The notes: generated from the letters alone by a model not told the origin. DNA of 64,000 nucleotides from Glaciimonas sp. PCH181 (GCF_003056055.1 NZ_PYFP01000001.1:2480001-2544000); one strand, 5' to 3'. Numbered from the stretch's first letter, positions 1-9,071 are shown. Program-made: numbers and translations.

Positions 1-113
1 TTTTTCGAGCCATAAGTACGCGGATCGCCCAGCCCAAATAACTTGCTCACAATGACGGCAAATGAAACAGAGCCGATCAAATACGCGGCAATCGTAAATA
101 AAAGCATGTTCAT
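1..113 (-). CDS. plsY: Glycerol-3-phosphate acyltransferase PlsY, N-terminal part (cut by window edge)
   Basis: Only the first 37 codons are present; the gene runs off the left edge. The translation starts [16 protein letters not shown] and continues into a GDPR-type turn, the pattern of the first membrane segment and loop of PlsY. PlsY is the inner-membrane enzyme that moves an acyl group from acyl-phosphate to glycerol-3-phosphate in phospholipid synthesis. Three ATG codons cluster here (117, 113 and 107); the one at 113 is in frame and gives the usual short N-terminus. The call rests on a short segment, so it is good but not certain. Confidence 0.8.
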   Translation of the reverse strand, partial: MNMLLFTIAAYLIGSVSFAVIVSKLFGLGDPRTYGSK

Positions 114-161
114 GCATGTTCTTTCTTATTAATTCGTAGGGAAGCGCGGCAACGGCTGCGC

Positions 162-653
162 CTAATCTTTCAGCGCGCAAGTCACTGACTGTGCGTGCAA
201 CACGTCGACGATAATTTGCGGCGCAATACCGATCAGAAAACCGCGACGACCGCCATTGATATAAATAGTTGGCAATTGCAAAATGCTCTGCTCCACATAA
301 ATCGGCATGCTTTTGCGTGTCCCAAACGGAGACGTACCGCCGATCATGTAGCCGGAATGACGCTGTGCGACCTCCGGCTTGCACGGCTCGACCGACTTGC
401 ATCCGATTTGCCGCGCCAGATTTTTAGTTGAGACCTTACAGTCTCCATGCATCAGTACGATCAGCGGTCGCGCCATTTCATCCTGCATGACGAGCGTCTT
501 CACCACCTGATGTTCATCCACTCCCAATCCCTGGGCCGATGCAGTGGTGCCGCCATGCTCTTCGTAAGTATAGGGATGCTCTGAAAAAACCAGACCGTGC
601 TGGCGCAGGAAATGCGTCGCCGGGGTCTCAGAAATGTGTTCTTTTTTTGCCAT
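162..653 (-). CDS. ybaK: Cys-tRNA(Pro)/Cys-tRNA(Cys) deacylase YbaK
   Basis: A 163-aa single-domain protein of the YbaK/EbsC family. These cytosolic enzymes hydrolyse cysteine wrongly attached to tRNA(Pro), clearing errors of prolyl-tRNA synthetase. Visible family features are the N-terminal TPATHFL segment, the VVKTLV strand carrying the conserved lysine, and the GGTSPFG loop near residue 105, followed by the usual C-terminal INGGRRG strand-turn. Length is normal for the family. It lies 48 bp upstream of plsY on the same strand and could be co-transcribed with it. Confidence 0.93.
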   Translation of the reverse strand: MAKKEHISETPATHFLRQHGLVFSEHPYTYEEHGGTTASAQGLGVDEHQVVKTLVMQDEMARPLIVLMHGDCKVSTKNLARQIGCKSVEPCKPEVAQRHSGYMIGGTSPFGTRKSMPIYVEQSILQLPTIYINGGRRGFLIGIAPQIIVDVLHAQSVTCALKD

Positions 654-907
654 ACTAGTACTAAAGCGTAAAAATGGCCCGAACCAGCAATGCTCGGACC
701 ATCGTTAAAAAAGAGTGTAATGCAGCTGTGGCGACCATATTTTCGACAGTGCGACTAGCATCTGACAAAGCCAATAAAAAATCGTTAAACCAGAATCGTT
801 AAACAATAACGCGAGGGGAAGATCATCCTGATCACAACCCTTTTCCGCGTGCTACCGACTCTTCGCATCCTGAATGAAGGCTGCGATGGCTTCACAGATT
901 ACATTGG

Positions 908-1132
908 TCAGTTTGGTCCCGGCGTTGCTGCGGGTGGTGTTTCCGTTGCGCCAACCTGGCCCGACGCGTCGTTTGCCTCGTCGTCCGCGCCATCCTCAGT
1001 TGCATCCGTGACATCAGTCCCATCGTCACCGACAGATCCTTTTTCGGATTTACGCTTCAGCTTTTCTTCTTTTTTCTTCTTCTTTTCAAGCTCTTTCTGA
1101 CGCTTTTCGTATTGAAAATTTGTTTTTGCCAA
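908..1132 (-). CDS. Small lysine-rich conserved hypothetical protein
   Basis: 74 aa. The N-terminal half begins MAKTNFQYEKRQKELEKKKK and is almost wholly charged, likely a single alpha helix; the C-terminal half is Ala/Asp/Thr rich and low complexity. I recall similarly starting short proteins in other Burkholderiales, which is why I accept the ORF; function is unknown. A basic helix plus acidic disordered tail would suit a nucleic-acid or ribosome-associated factor, but that is inference. The ATG follows an AT-rich leader containing GGGGGCCC-like purines at 1133-1142. Confidence 0.65.
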   Translation of the reverse strand: MAKTNFQYEKRQKELEKKKKKEEKLKRKSEKGSVGDDGTDVTDATEDGADDEANDASGQVGATETPPAATPGPN

Positions 1133-1419
1133 TTGGGCCCCCTAAATAAACACTAATAAACACCGATAAATACTTTAATAGACCGTACTTTCGCCAAATT
1201 GACCGCAGCGCAACGCACGTATGACGCGACCAGTCTGACAACCAAGACACTTTACCCAGGTAAGCATAACGCCGCCCGGGCGATTTGCCTCAGCCCTAAT
1301 AGACTTGAAATGATGGCTTACAGGATACAGGAGAAACAAATGCCATGAAGTAGAATTCGGGCCACGACTCACTCTGTAAATGCGACTTATTCCAGAGTTG
1401 ATCGTTGCTGCGCGCCACC

Positions 1420-2364
1420 CTAACGTCCTCTTGGATGGTGTTCGGCATGAAGTGTTTTCAACCGTTCACGGGCAATATGCGTATAAATTTGCGTAGTCGA
1501 AATATCAGCATGTCCTAACAATAGCTGCACCACCCGCAAGTCAGCGCCGTGGTTCAGCAAATGCGTGGCAAACGCATGGCGTAAAGTATGCGGCGACAGC
1601 GGCGCATTAATCGCCCCCTGCACTGCATACTTCTTAATCAGCGTCCAAAACATCTGCCGCGTCATCGGCCCGCCCCGCGCCGTCACAAACAAAGCATCAT
1701 CAATCTGACCCGACATGATCGCCGGACGGGCGTCTGCCAGATACCGCACGATCCAGCTGCGCGCCTCCTCGCCAAACGGCACCAGACGCGTTTTATCGCC
1801 CTTGCCGGTAATCCGCAGCACGCCCTCGTTCATGCCCACTTCAATCGACTTTAACAACACCAGCTCCGACACCCGCAGCCCACTGGCGTACATCAGCTCC
1901 AGCATCGTGCGATCGCGCAAACCCAGCGGCGTAGCCACATCCGGCATCGCCAGCAACGCTTCGACTTGCGACTCCGACAGCGTATTCACCGAGCGCTCGG
2001 GCTGCTTGGCGGAACGCAAATGCAGACAAGGATCGACAGCAATAAGATTTTGTCTTAACGCCAGAAAATAGAAGCGCTTCAAGACCGCCAGACGGCGATT
2101 GGATGACGTCGCTTTCCCCTCACTTTTAGCCGCGAAATACGCCGTCAGATCCTGTTCATCGACGGCAAATAACGACTTCGGCCGATGTGCCTCCAGCCAC
2201 AACGCAAACAAACGCATATCGCGTCGATAAGCTTCCAGAGAATTTTTTGCCAGACCATCTTCCAGCCACAACGTATCGCAAAACTCGTCAATAGCGGCCT
2301 GACTTTGCGGGATTAGCACGCTTGATTGCGGCTCTACGCCATCGGAACCCAAGATATTTTTCAT
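1420..2364 (-). CDS. xerD: Site-specific tyrosine recombinase XerD
   Basis: 314 aa. XerD acts with XerC at dif, under FtsK control, to resolve chromosome dimers. An N-terminal SAM-like core-binding domain (about residues 25-115) is followed by the catalytic domain with the full tyrosine recombinase set: R164 (ASGLRVSEL), K188 (beta-hairpin lysine), H259 and R262 (HTLRHAF), H285 (LLGHADI) and nucleophile Y294. The start ATG overlaps the stop of the upstream ogt gene by 4 bp (ATGA at 2361-2364), so the two are translationally coupled. The short N-terminal extension before residue 20 is slightly longer than usual. Confidence 0.95.
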   Translation of the reverse strand: MKNILGSDGVEPQSSVLIPQSQAAIDEFCDTLWLEDGLAKNSLEAYRRDMRLFALWLEAHRPKSLFAVDEQDLTAYFAAKSEGKATSSNRRLAVLKRFYFLALRQNLIAVDPCLHLRSAKQPERSVNTLSESQVEALLAMPDVATPLGLRDRTMLELMYASGLRVSELVLLKSIEVGMNEGVLRITGKGDKTRLVPFGEEARSWIVRYLADARPAIMSGQIDDALFVTARGGPMTRQMFWTLIKKYAVQGAINAPLSPHTLRHAFATHLLNHGADLRVVQLLLGHADISTTQIYTHIARERLKTLHAEHHPRGR

Positions 2365-2930
2365 AAATCCGCCACGCCTTCATGTGCCAACAGCCAGCGC
2401 TTTACGCCAACATGAAAACCATCCACCGCATCACTATGAGAAAACCCACCCAGCCCACCAGCCGCAGTCACGCGATGGCAAGGGATCACCAGCGGAAACC
2501 AATTAGCCCCGCAAGCCTGCCCAACCGCACGCGGTGCAGACTGCACCAGCCGCGCCACCTCACCATAAGTCAGCACGTCCCCCCGCCCAATTGCAGAGAT
2601 TTGCGCCCAAACCTTACGCTGAAACACCGTGCCGATAGCCGCCAGCGGCAACGAAAACTGAACATCAGGATTTTGCAAATAAGCAGCGATCTGCTCTGCA
2701 GCACGTTCCGACAATGCATCAGCAGGCGCTTTTTCCGCAAATGAATGCGGCAGATACACCAATTCGCGAATATAGCCAGACATGGCCTCCGTCCCGATCC
2801 GAACACCCACAGCGCCGAATGGCGCCGCAACAATCGCGGAAAACAGGTCAGATGGGGATTGGTACGGAGATATATTTGTGTCATTTTTGCCACTAATACC
2901 GGCAAATTGAGGGGAAGCATTTCTTTTCAT
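2361..2930 (-). CDS. ogt: Methylated-DNA--protein-cysteine methyltransferase
   Basis: 189 aa from the chosen start. It repairs O6-alkylguanine by irreversible transfer of the alkyl group to an active-site cysteine. The PCHRV motif sits at residues 150-154 (C151 nucleophile), preceded by the helix-turn-helix segment GDVLTYGEVARL that binds the DNA minor groove. The frame is open for 38 more codons upstream, but the ATG at 2930 has a GAGG ribosome site just before it and gives the normal length; the extension is rich in unlikely hydrophobic and Cys residues. Coupled to xerD by an ATGA overlap. Confidence 0.93.
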   Translation of the reverse strand: MKRNASPQFAGISGKNDTNISPYQSPSDLFSAIVAAPFGAVGVRIGTEAMSGYIRELVYLPHSFAEKAPADALSERAAEQIAAYLQNPDVQFSLPLAAIGTVFQRKVWAQISAIGRGDVLTYGEVARLVQSAPRAVGQACGANWFPLVIPCHRVTAAGGLGGFSHSDAVDGFHVGVKRWLLAHEGVADL

Positions 2931-2995
2931 ACGGACCTCACGATGACAAGTTACAAACCGCAAGCTAATGAAATATGGACTTACGCATAGTGGTG

Positions 2996-3345
2996 CAACG
3001 AAGACAGTAAGCGATACCGGGCCGCGAAGCGCCCAAGAGAGCAAGTCGCTAAGAAGCGATCTTCTTCAACGCACAGCCCCCAAAACAATAAAGAAGTTTT
3101 AAGAATCCCACCACGCAAATAAATTTTAGGCGGTGTCCCAACAAGGCGTGCCGACGAAGACAGTACGCTAGTACGGCTAGGGGAGCACATTGCCCGAAAC
3201 CGACTTTCTTCAATGCACAGTCCCAAAAACAATAAAGAAGTTTTAAGAATCCCACCACACAAATAAATTTTAGGCGTTACGAGAAAGTGTCCCAGCAAGG
3301 CGTGCCGACGAAGACAGTGCTAGTACGGCTAGGAGAGCACAACGC
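2996..3345. repeat. Tandem degenerate intergenic repeat, two full copies plus partial copies
   Basis: A unit containing CAATAAAGAAGTTTTAAGAA, then CCACC-CAAATAAATTTTAGGCG, then GACGAAGACAGT-CTAGTACGG occurs twice in full. The CAC-AG leader of copy one is at 3065 and of copy two at 3209, a period of 144 bp. The GACGAAGACAGT part recurs at about 2998, 3153 and 3308. Both copies keep a short inner hairpin around CTAGTACGGCTAG. Reading frames on the minus strand stay open through it, but the repetition and lack of any known domain argue against a protein. It is probably a non-coding dispersed element of this lineage; its family is unknown to me. Confidence 0.7.
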
Positions 3346-3369
3346 CGCTGGGGCGCTTTCTCGTAGCTC
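3271..3369. repeat. Long imperfect inverted repeat (stem-loop) closing the repeat array
   Basis: The arm at 3279-3296 (ACGAGAAAGTGTCCCAGC) pairs with 3347-3364, whose reverse complement is ACGAGAAAGCGCCCCAGC, 16 of 18 identical. The pairing extends outward with one or two mismatches to about 3271 and 3369. Inside lies a second hairpin (GTGCT...AGCAC with CTAG...CTAG). The nested structure suggests a folded RNA or a cruciform rather than chance. Confidence 0.6.
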
Positions 3370-3371
3370 CT

Positions 3372-3404
3372 AAAAATAAAAAAGGCGCATCTGTGAGATG
3401 CGCC
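3372..3404 (-). terminator. Rho-independent terminator on the minus strand
   Basis: A perfect 8-bp stem GGCGCATC / GATGCGCC (3384-3391 and 3397-3404) with a 5-nt loop. On the minus strand it is followed by a near-continuous U tract (from A-rich 3372-3383). It has no U tract on the plus strand. It would end a transcript arriving from above 3405, either read-through from dctP or an unrecognised small RNA. Confidence 0.75.
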
Positions 3405-3883
3405 CCAAATACTTCTATGTGTGTTCCCGGCCGTTTAAACAGCTTCATTTGAAACGCACTGTCTCCTCAGTATCCCCGGTATCTATACCGTTCTTATGCA
3501 CCACCACCTATAAATCTCTTTATTCACTACCCTTGGCGCATCGTAGCGCCATCAAGCTGAAAAATCTACATTCTGTGCTGCAAAACTTACTGAAAAGACA
3601 AAATTGGTTGTTTGTCACATACGGCCCTGTTGGGGCTGATCTGCAATATTCAATAGGTGACGAACTCTAACAGGAGTTAACTTATTTTTACAAATAATTT
3701 TAATGAATCGATCTATAAACTACAGATAGTTTTAGCCTAAAGGCCCCGGGCAAACAAACGGTTTACATCCACAACATTTTATGTAGAAATAAATATCTCC
3801 TCGCCAATCTCGTACCAGCATACTTTTGACTACTAGCTGGTATTCCAGACAGCGCCAAAATGTTCAAAATAGCCTCATCTTGC
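3405..3883. other. Gap without a recognised gene
   Basis: About 480 bp between the minus-strand terminator and the stop of dctP. A 90-codon plus-strand frame crosses it but has no recognisable domain, no clear ribosome site and unlike composition. The minus strand has only very short frames. The 3660-3780 part is AT rich and could hold a promoter. A small RNA ending at the 3372-3404 terminator is possible, but I cannot identify one. Confidence 0.4.
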
Positions 3884-4942
3884 CTATTTGTAGCCCAACG
3901 CCGCCGATTCCCGATTCACAGCATCAATCAAATCCTTGCCAATGCGCCCTTCCATCTGTGTGCGAACTGGCAACAAAGCTGCGCGCCACGCGGCGGTTTC
4001 TTTGTCAGTTAAGCGATAAATAGTCGTTTTCCCGGTTTTCTTGATCCCCGCCAGCCCTGCATCATTCTCCTGCTGGGCAATTTTATTCGCATATTGGGTT
4101 GCCTCTTCCATCGCCTGCGTCAGCGCGGAACGGATATCCCAGGGCAAACCGTCCCAAAATTTCTTGTTAACAATCACGGCATAACCTAAATAACCATGGT
4201 TCGAGAGCGTGATGTCCTTTTGTACCTCATACATTTTCTGCGTGTACAGATTTGAAGGCGGATTCTCGGTCCCGTCCACCGCGCCGGTCTGCAAGGCCTG
4301 ATACACCTCCGAGAAGCCAAGCACCTGTGGATTTGCCCCGAGAGCGCGCATTTGCAAATCCAGCACCTTCGATGACTGAATCCGCATTTTCAACCCTTTG
4401 AAGTCAGCTGGCATATGCAACGGCCGGTTAGCTGACATCACCTTAAAACCATTATCCCAATACGCCAGACCGGTAATCCCCTTCGATTCCAGCTTACTAA
4501 ACAAATTTTTACCGATCTGCCCCTGCGTCACACGATACACCACCGCCAGACTGGGAAAAATATAGGGTAAATCAAATACCTCAAACTCCTTCACGCCCAA
4601 GGGCGCAAATTTCGCCAACGATGGCGCCAGCATTTGCACCGCCCCTAGTTGCAATGCTTCAAGTTCTTCTTTGTCTTTATAGAGGGTGCTGTTCGGATAG
4701 ATTTCGACCTTGACACGGCCTTTGGTGGCCTTTTCCGCCAGCTCTTTAAAGCGCAATGCGGCTTTCCCTTTCGGGGTATCGTTGGCGACAACGTGGCTGA
4801 ATTTGATAATAATCGGCGTTTGAGCCATAGCATTACCCTCTGGCAGCATAGTCAGCGCCAGCATAAGCAGCACCGATAACACCGACAACGACGATGGTAT
4901 TTTGCAACGTGACACAAATGGAAAACGCTGTAATCGCTTCAT
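3884..4942 (-). CDS. dctP: TRAP transporter periplasmic substrate-binding protein, DctP family
   Basis: 352 aa from the ATG at 4942, which has AAGGG upstream and starts a standard signal peptide ending near AMAQ. The mature part begins with IIIKFSHVVANDTPKG, typical of DctP proteins that capture C4-dicarboxylates or related acids in the periplasm. The conserved arginine strand GLKMRIQSS and the TENPPSN loop that contact the carboxylate are present. It is divergent from a dctS/dctR pair, the usual regulatory partner. No dctQ or dctM membrane genes follow, so either the permease lies elsewhere or the protein acts as a sensory partner. Confidence 0.9.
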   Translation of the reverse strand: MKRLQRFPFVSRCKIPSSLSVLSVLLMLALTMLPEGNAMAQTPIIIKFSHVVANDTPKGKAALRFKELAEKATKGRVKVEIYPNSTLYKDKEELEALQLGAVQMLAPSLAKFAPLGVKEFEVFDLPYIFPSLAVVYRVTQGQIGKNLFSKLESKGITGLAYWDNGFKVMSANRPLHMPADFKGLKMRIQSSKVLDLQMRALGANPQVLGFSEVYQALQTGAVDGTENPPSNLYTQKMYEVQKDITLSNHGYLGYAVIVNKKFWDGLPWDIRSALTQAMEEATQYANKIAQQENDAGLAGIKKTGKTTIYRLTDKETAAWRAALLPVRTQMEGRIGKDLIDAVNRESAALGYK

Positions 4943-5145
4943 GCTAGCCCTTGAGGATCGACTGCAAATTTTTGCCAAGTCTGGCCGCAGTGTGCCCAAG
5001 CCGCGCCAAGCTCACAACTGTGGATAACCGCAATCTCACCGTCGCGGAACGAAGCGTCGGCTACACTACGGTCTTCATGTATCGCGCTGGACACGGAAAG
5101 CGGCACAAATCAGCCGTTTTAGCGCCGTCATCTGCCTATTTCTCC

Positions 5146-7155
5146 ATGCCAAACATCACCATAAATCGACTAGCTAATTTGACCGTACGGGGACCGCAGC
5201 GCACCTGGCGCTGGCTGATTCCGATTCTTTTGGTATTGCTATTCTTAGCCATTCTGCTGTGGCTGCCCTGGCAATCCCAGCAAATGGAAGCCAATGATCG
5301 CCAGGATCAATTAATTGCCGACACGCTCTGGGTGGAGCAGGCTATCAGTTTTCAGCTAAGCCGGGACGAAGAAAGTGTGCGCCTGATCGCCACCGAGATT
5401 ACCAACCACCATTTGCGCACCCCGCAATTTCCCGATCGCCTTAAGCCATTATTAAAGAATAGCCGTGAACTGCGCGGCGTCGCATGGCTGGGGACCGACA
5501 ATCAAATACTTGCCGCAACCGATGCGCTGCCGGTCACCGAGCCTGGCTATATCCAGCGTGCACAAAAATCCGCGCAACAGGTCCGTGACGCCCGCATTCC
5601 GCAATACACGCAGCCGTACAAACTGGCCGATGCGCCAAATACCATCTATATCGATTACAGCGTCCCACTCATTGCTGGAACGCAATATATTGGCAGCCTC
5701 GTCAGCACCTACACCGTCAGCAGTATTCTCGATGAGTTAGTCCCTTGGTGGTTTGCGCAAGATAACGAAATCTCGCTAACCGATAGCGATGACGTGGTCA
5801 TTGCTAAACGCGCATCCGGCGGCAGAGGACGCGACGTATACACCCATCGACGCCCGCTCGATTTACCCGGCCTGTCTTTAATATTACGTACCAACAGCAC
5901 CAAAAGCGCACCCAAATTCTTGCCCAATTTATTAGTGGGATCGGTCATCGTTTTGTCGCTAGGCTTGCTATGGAGCTTGCTGGCTTTATGGCGTGATATT
6001 CGTCGCCGTTTAGCCGCCGAAGATGCATTACGGCAACAAGTCGCGTTCCGTAGCGCGATGGAAAACTCGCTAGTCACCGGTTTACGCGCCCGCGATTTGC
6101 AAGGTCGGGTAACCTACGTCAATCCAGCTTTTTGCGCGATGGTCGGACTAAGCGCCGATCAATTAGTGGGCAAAGTCCCGCCTATGCCTTACTGGGCACC
6201 AGAGGCAATGGAAGAGTTTCAGGATCGCTTTACCAAAGTATTGGAAGGCGAAGTTACGCCGCAATTCGAAACCATTTTTCGACGTCCCGACGGCGAGCGT
6301 TTTCCGGTGCTGGTGTTCGAATCCGCGTTGGTGGACGCCAACGGCCAGCAAACCGGCTGGATGGGATCGATACTAGACATTTCAGAAAATCGACGCGCCG
6401 AAGAAGTCAATCGCCAGCAACAAGAAAAACTGCAATCCAGCGCCCGCCTTGCCAGCATGGGCGAAATTGCCTCCACGCTGGCGCATGAATTAAATCAGCC
6501 GTTAGCCGCCATTTCCAGCTACACCACCGGCGCGATTAACATGCTGCAAGACGGCACCATCAACGCAGCGCAATTAAAACTGGCCCTCGGCAAAGTCAAC
6601 ACCCAAGCGCAACGCGCCGGTCACATCATCCGCAGCGTGCATGAGTTCGTCAAAAAACGTGATCCGACCCGAGAGCCGCTAGCCATCCGCACGCTCGTCG
6701 ACAACATCATGCCGTTGGTCGAATTGCAGGCGCAGTCCTTTTACGTCAACGTGCAAGTCGACATTTCACCTTCATTGCCGTGGATATCCGCAGACCGCAC
6801 GATGCTGGAGCAAGTCCTGCTAAACCTCACCCGCAACGCGATTGAATCAATGGCCGACAACACCCCGACCCGGCGCATTTTGCGCATCACGGCCATGGCA
6901 GCCGCCATAGACACCGAGTCGCCACAGATCATCGTCTCCGTAATCGATCAGGGCCACGGAATTCCAGCCGATGTCGCGGACCGGTTATTCTCACCGTTCT
7001 ACTCCACCAAAGCCCATGGCATGGGCATGGGCCTGAACATCTGCCGCACCGCCATCGAATTTCACGGCGGCACACTCAGTCACACCGACAATCCCGGCGG
7101 CGGTACAATCTTCCAATTCTCGCTGCCAGCCAACTTTCCGCATAGCCAGCGATGA
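5146..7155 (+). CDS. dctS: C4-dicarboxylate sensor histidine kinase, DctS/DctB type
   Basis: 669 aa. A membrane anchor (about residues 18-42) is followed by a periplasmic sensor region of about 230 residues, a second membrane segment, a PAS domain (AMENSLVTGLRARDLQGRV onward), a HisKA helix with the phospho-acceptor in LAHELNQPLAAIS, and an ATPase domain with LLNLTRNAIESM (N box), DQGHGIP (G1) and GMGMGLNICRT (G2). It senses dicarboxylates and phosphorylates the regulator that follows 78 bp downstream. The frame is open back to a TTG at 4951; I chose ATG 5146 because it places the first membrane helix at a normal distance. Confidence 0.9.
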   Translation: MPNITINRLANLTVRGPQRTWRWLIPILLVLLFLAILLWLPWQSQQMEANDRQDQLIADTLWVEQAISFQLSRDEESVRLIATEITNHHLRTPQFPDRLKPLLKNSRELRGVAWLGTDNQILAATDALPVTEPGYIQRAQKSAQQVRDARIPQYTQPYKLADAPNTIYIDYSVPLIAGTQYIGSLVSTYTVSSILDELVPWWFAQDNEISLTDSDDVVIAKRASGGRGRDVYTHRRPLDLPGLSLILRTNSTKSAPKFLPNLLVGSVIVLSLGLLWSLLALWRDIRRRLAAEDALRQQVAFRSAMENSLVTGLRARDLQGRVTYVNPAFCAMVGLSADQLVGKVPPMPYWAPEAMEEFQDRFTKVLEGEVTPQFETIFRRPDGERFPVLVFESALVDANGQQTGWMGSILDISENRRAEEVNRQQQEKLQSSARLASMGEIASTLAHELNQPLAAISSYTTGAINMLQDGTINAAQLKLALGKVNTQAQRAGHIIRSVHEFVKKRDPTREPLAIRTLVDNIMPLVELQAQSFYVNVQVDISPSLPWISADRTMLEQVLLNLTRNAIESMADNTPTRRILRITAMAAAIDTESPQIIVSVIDQGHGIPADVADRLFSPFYSTKAHGMGMGLNICRTAIEFHGGTLSHTDNPGGGTIFQFSLPANFPHSQR

Positions 7156-7233
7156 CCGCTCACGCAATCCATCAGGAACGCTCACTCTGCACGCCGAAGC
7201 TTTCTCCCGACACTTATAACCAATCAGCCCGCC

Positions 7234-7905
7234 ATGCTACATATCATTGATGACGACGAAGTAATCCGCGACTCCCTCAGTTGGCTGGCCCAATCACGCA
7301 GCATTCCCCTGCTGACCTACGCCAGTGCGCAAGAGTTTTTGGCCTTCATAGCAGCAGAATCAGACGCGATAAACGCCACTGCGAAGACCAGCAATTCCAC
7401 CTTCCCCGGCACAACAGCAAACCCGCCAACCGCATCAGGCAGCATCCAGCATACAGAAGGCGATTGTTTGCTGCTAGACGTGCGGATGCCCGGCATCAGC
7501 GGCGTCGCACTCTTTGACGCGTTAACGGCGCGCAAATTAACGCAACGCTTTCCAGTCATCTTTTTGACCGGTCACGGGGATGTACCAATGGCCGTCGACA
7601 CACTCAAACGCGGCGCTTTCGACTTCTTCGAAAAGCCATTCAATGACAATAAATTGATGGATCGTGTACAAGAGGCACTGGCCTCCTCACGCGCAGCAAT
7701 AGCCCGCGCCGTGATCGACAGCCGACTGGCAAATCTCTCCACCCGTGAACGCGCCGTGCTGGAATTAATTTTGCTAGGAAAAATGAACAAGGTCATCGCC
7801 GACAAACTCGGCATCAGCATGCGGACAGTCGAAGTCCACCGCGCCCATATTTTTGACAAAATGCATGTTAAGACGGCTGTGGAGTTGGCTAGATTGTTAA
7901 ATTAG
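7234..7905 (+). CDS. dctR: FixJ/DctR-type response regulator with a receiver-domain insertion
   Basis: 223 aa. The N-terminal receiver has the acidic pair in HIIDDDEV, phospho-acceptor D82 in LLLDVRMPG, the FLTGHGD strand and lysine in FEKPF. The C-terminal LuxR-type helix-turn-helix (STRERAVLELILLG to MRTVEVHRAHI) binds DNA. The pair with the upstream kinase matches the DctS/DctR arrangement of Rhodobacter that controls dicarboxylate uptake, with dctP as probable target. Oddity: about 28 extra Thr/Ser/Asn/Pro-rich residues (roughly 48-75) sit before the phospho-acceptor strand, where FixJ proteins have a short loop. Confidence 0.9.
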   Translation: MLHIIDDDEVIRDSLSWLAQSRSIPLLTYASAQEFLAFIAAESDAINATAKTSNSTFPGTTANPPTASGSIQHTEGDCLLLDVRMPGISGVALFDALTARKLTQRFPVIFLTGHGDVPMAVDTLKRGAFDFFEKPFNDNKLMDRVQEALASSRAAIARAVIDSRLANLSTRERAVLELILLGKMNKVIADKLGISMRTVEVHRAHIFDKMHVKTAVELARLLN

Positions 7906-8094
7906 GCGAATAACCAGTTCAGCGCCACGCATCGGTATCCGGTTAAATGCAGACTTTGTTTATCACCTCAAACACAGCACCAAAAATGCACAAAATTAAG
8001 GATTAATCGCACTTAAAGACATCATTTTCTCTCCGATTCATTGCGCCTCCCTACAATCCTTTTGCCGCCTTTCCGCAAAAACACCGCCTCTTAC

Positions 8095-8991
8095 ATGTAT
8101 ATAGTCAACCTGCTGCTCCCCGATTTCACGCTGATTCTGATCGGCGTCATTCTGCGTAAAACGACGAACTGGGGCGATGCGTTTTGGACTGGCATGGAAA
8201 AGATGGTGTATTTCCTGCTGTTCCCGGCGCTGCTTTTTTATTCCACTGCACGCATCACATTAAAGTTCGATACCACCGGAAAAATGTTGTTGGTTGGCTT
8301 GGCGAGTCTGTCCGTCGCCATCGTCCTGACGTGGCTGGGCAAACCATTTTTGAAAGCGACGCCGATGGATTACGAGTCGGGCATGCAAACCGGTTATCGC
8401 TTTAATTCTTATATGGCATTGGCGCTGGCCTCGCGCATGGCCGGGGATGAAGGCACGGGTCTGATGGCGTTGCTGATTGGCTTTGGCGTCCCGTTGTGCA
8501 ATCTGGCGGCTGTGCACGCTTTGGTGCATAAAAACGGCGGTTTGTTGAAAGAGTTGGCGCGCAATCCTTTGTTGATTGCGACGACTTGCGGCTTGTTATT
8601 CAGCTTGCTTGGGCTGTCGTTGCCCGATGTGGCAGGGGCGGTATTGTCGCGAATGGGGAACGCCTCGCTGGCGATTGGATTGTTATTGGTCGGCGCGGGC
8701 TTGCGCTTATCGGGTATGCGGCGGGCTAAGCTGATGTCGGGATTTTTTATTGCGGTTAAATTGCTGGCGCTGCCTGCTGTTGCGCTATTACTTGGTCGCT
8801 GGGTTGGGCTGGGGGAACGTCAATTGCAAATCGTGGTGTTGTTTAGCGCGTTGCCGACAGCTTCTAGCGCGTATATTTTGGCTGCGCGGTTGGGTGGAAA
8901 TGGGCCGCTGGTGGCGTTTTTAGTATCGGCTGGGACAGTATTATCGGCGCTTACTTTGCCGTTTTGGTTGTGGTTATTACATCGGACTTAA
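8095..8991 (+). CDS. AEC-family transporter (auxin efflux carrier type)
   Basis: 298 aa from ATG 8095. The protein is almost entirely hydrophobic, with around ten predicted membrane segments in two five-helix halves, the PF03547 pattern: N-terminal MYIVNLLLPDFTLILIGVI and C-terminal LPTASSAYILAARLGG, the conserved crossover helix with SS and proline. Bacterial members move small carboxylates such as malate or malonate, or are uncharacterised. The substrate cannot be read here, though the adjacent dicarboxylate regulators hint at an organic acid. A TTG 54 nt upstream is in frame but adds a poor N-terminus. Confidence 0.85.
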   Translation: MYIVNLLLPDFTLILIGVILRKTTNWGDAFWTGMEKMVYFLLFPALLFYSTARITLKFDTTGKMLLVGLASLSVAIVLTWLGKPFLKATPMDYESGMQTGYRFNSYMALALASRMAGDEGTGLMALLIGFGVPLCNLAAVHALVHKNGGLLKELARNPLLIATTCGLLFSLLGLSLPDVAGAVLSRMGNASLAIGLLLVGAGLRLSGMRRAKLMSGFFIAVKLLALPAVALLLGRWVGLGERQLQIVVLFSALPTASSAYILAARLGGNGPLVAFLVSAGTVLSALTLPFWLWLLHRT

Positions 8992-9071
8992 TACATCGAG
9001 CTTAATACATCGGGCTTAAAAGAAGTTTGAGCGGAGAAAGAATAGCGCACAGACAGAAACTAGCGACGTTG

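Noticed and set aside
1175..1372. 65-codon minus-strand frame between the lysine-rich protein and xerD
   Set aside because: No domain, no ribosome site and an implausible composition; probably chance.
2981..3298. 105-codon minus-strand frame through the tandem repeats
   Set aside because: The protein repeats only because the DNA repeats; frames on both strands stay open there and no known fold appears.
2996..3345. Possible CRISPR array
   Set aside because: Units are about 144 bp with no short repeat-spacer alternation and no cas genes nearby.
3398..3670. 90-codon plus-strand frame
   Set aside because: No recognisable motif, no ribosome site, and it begins inside the stem of the minus-strand terminator.
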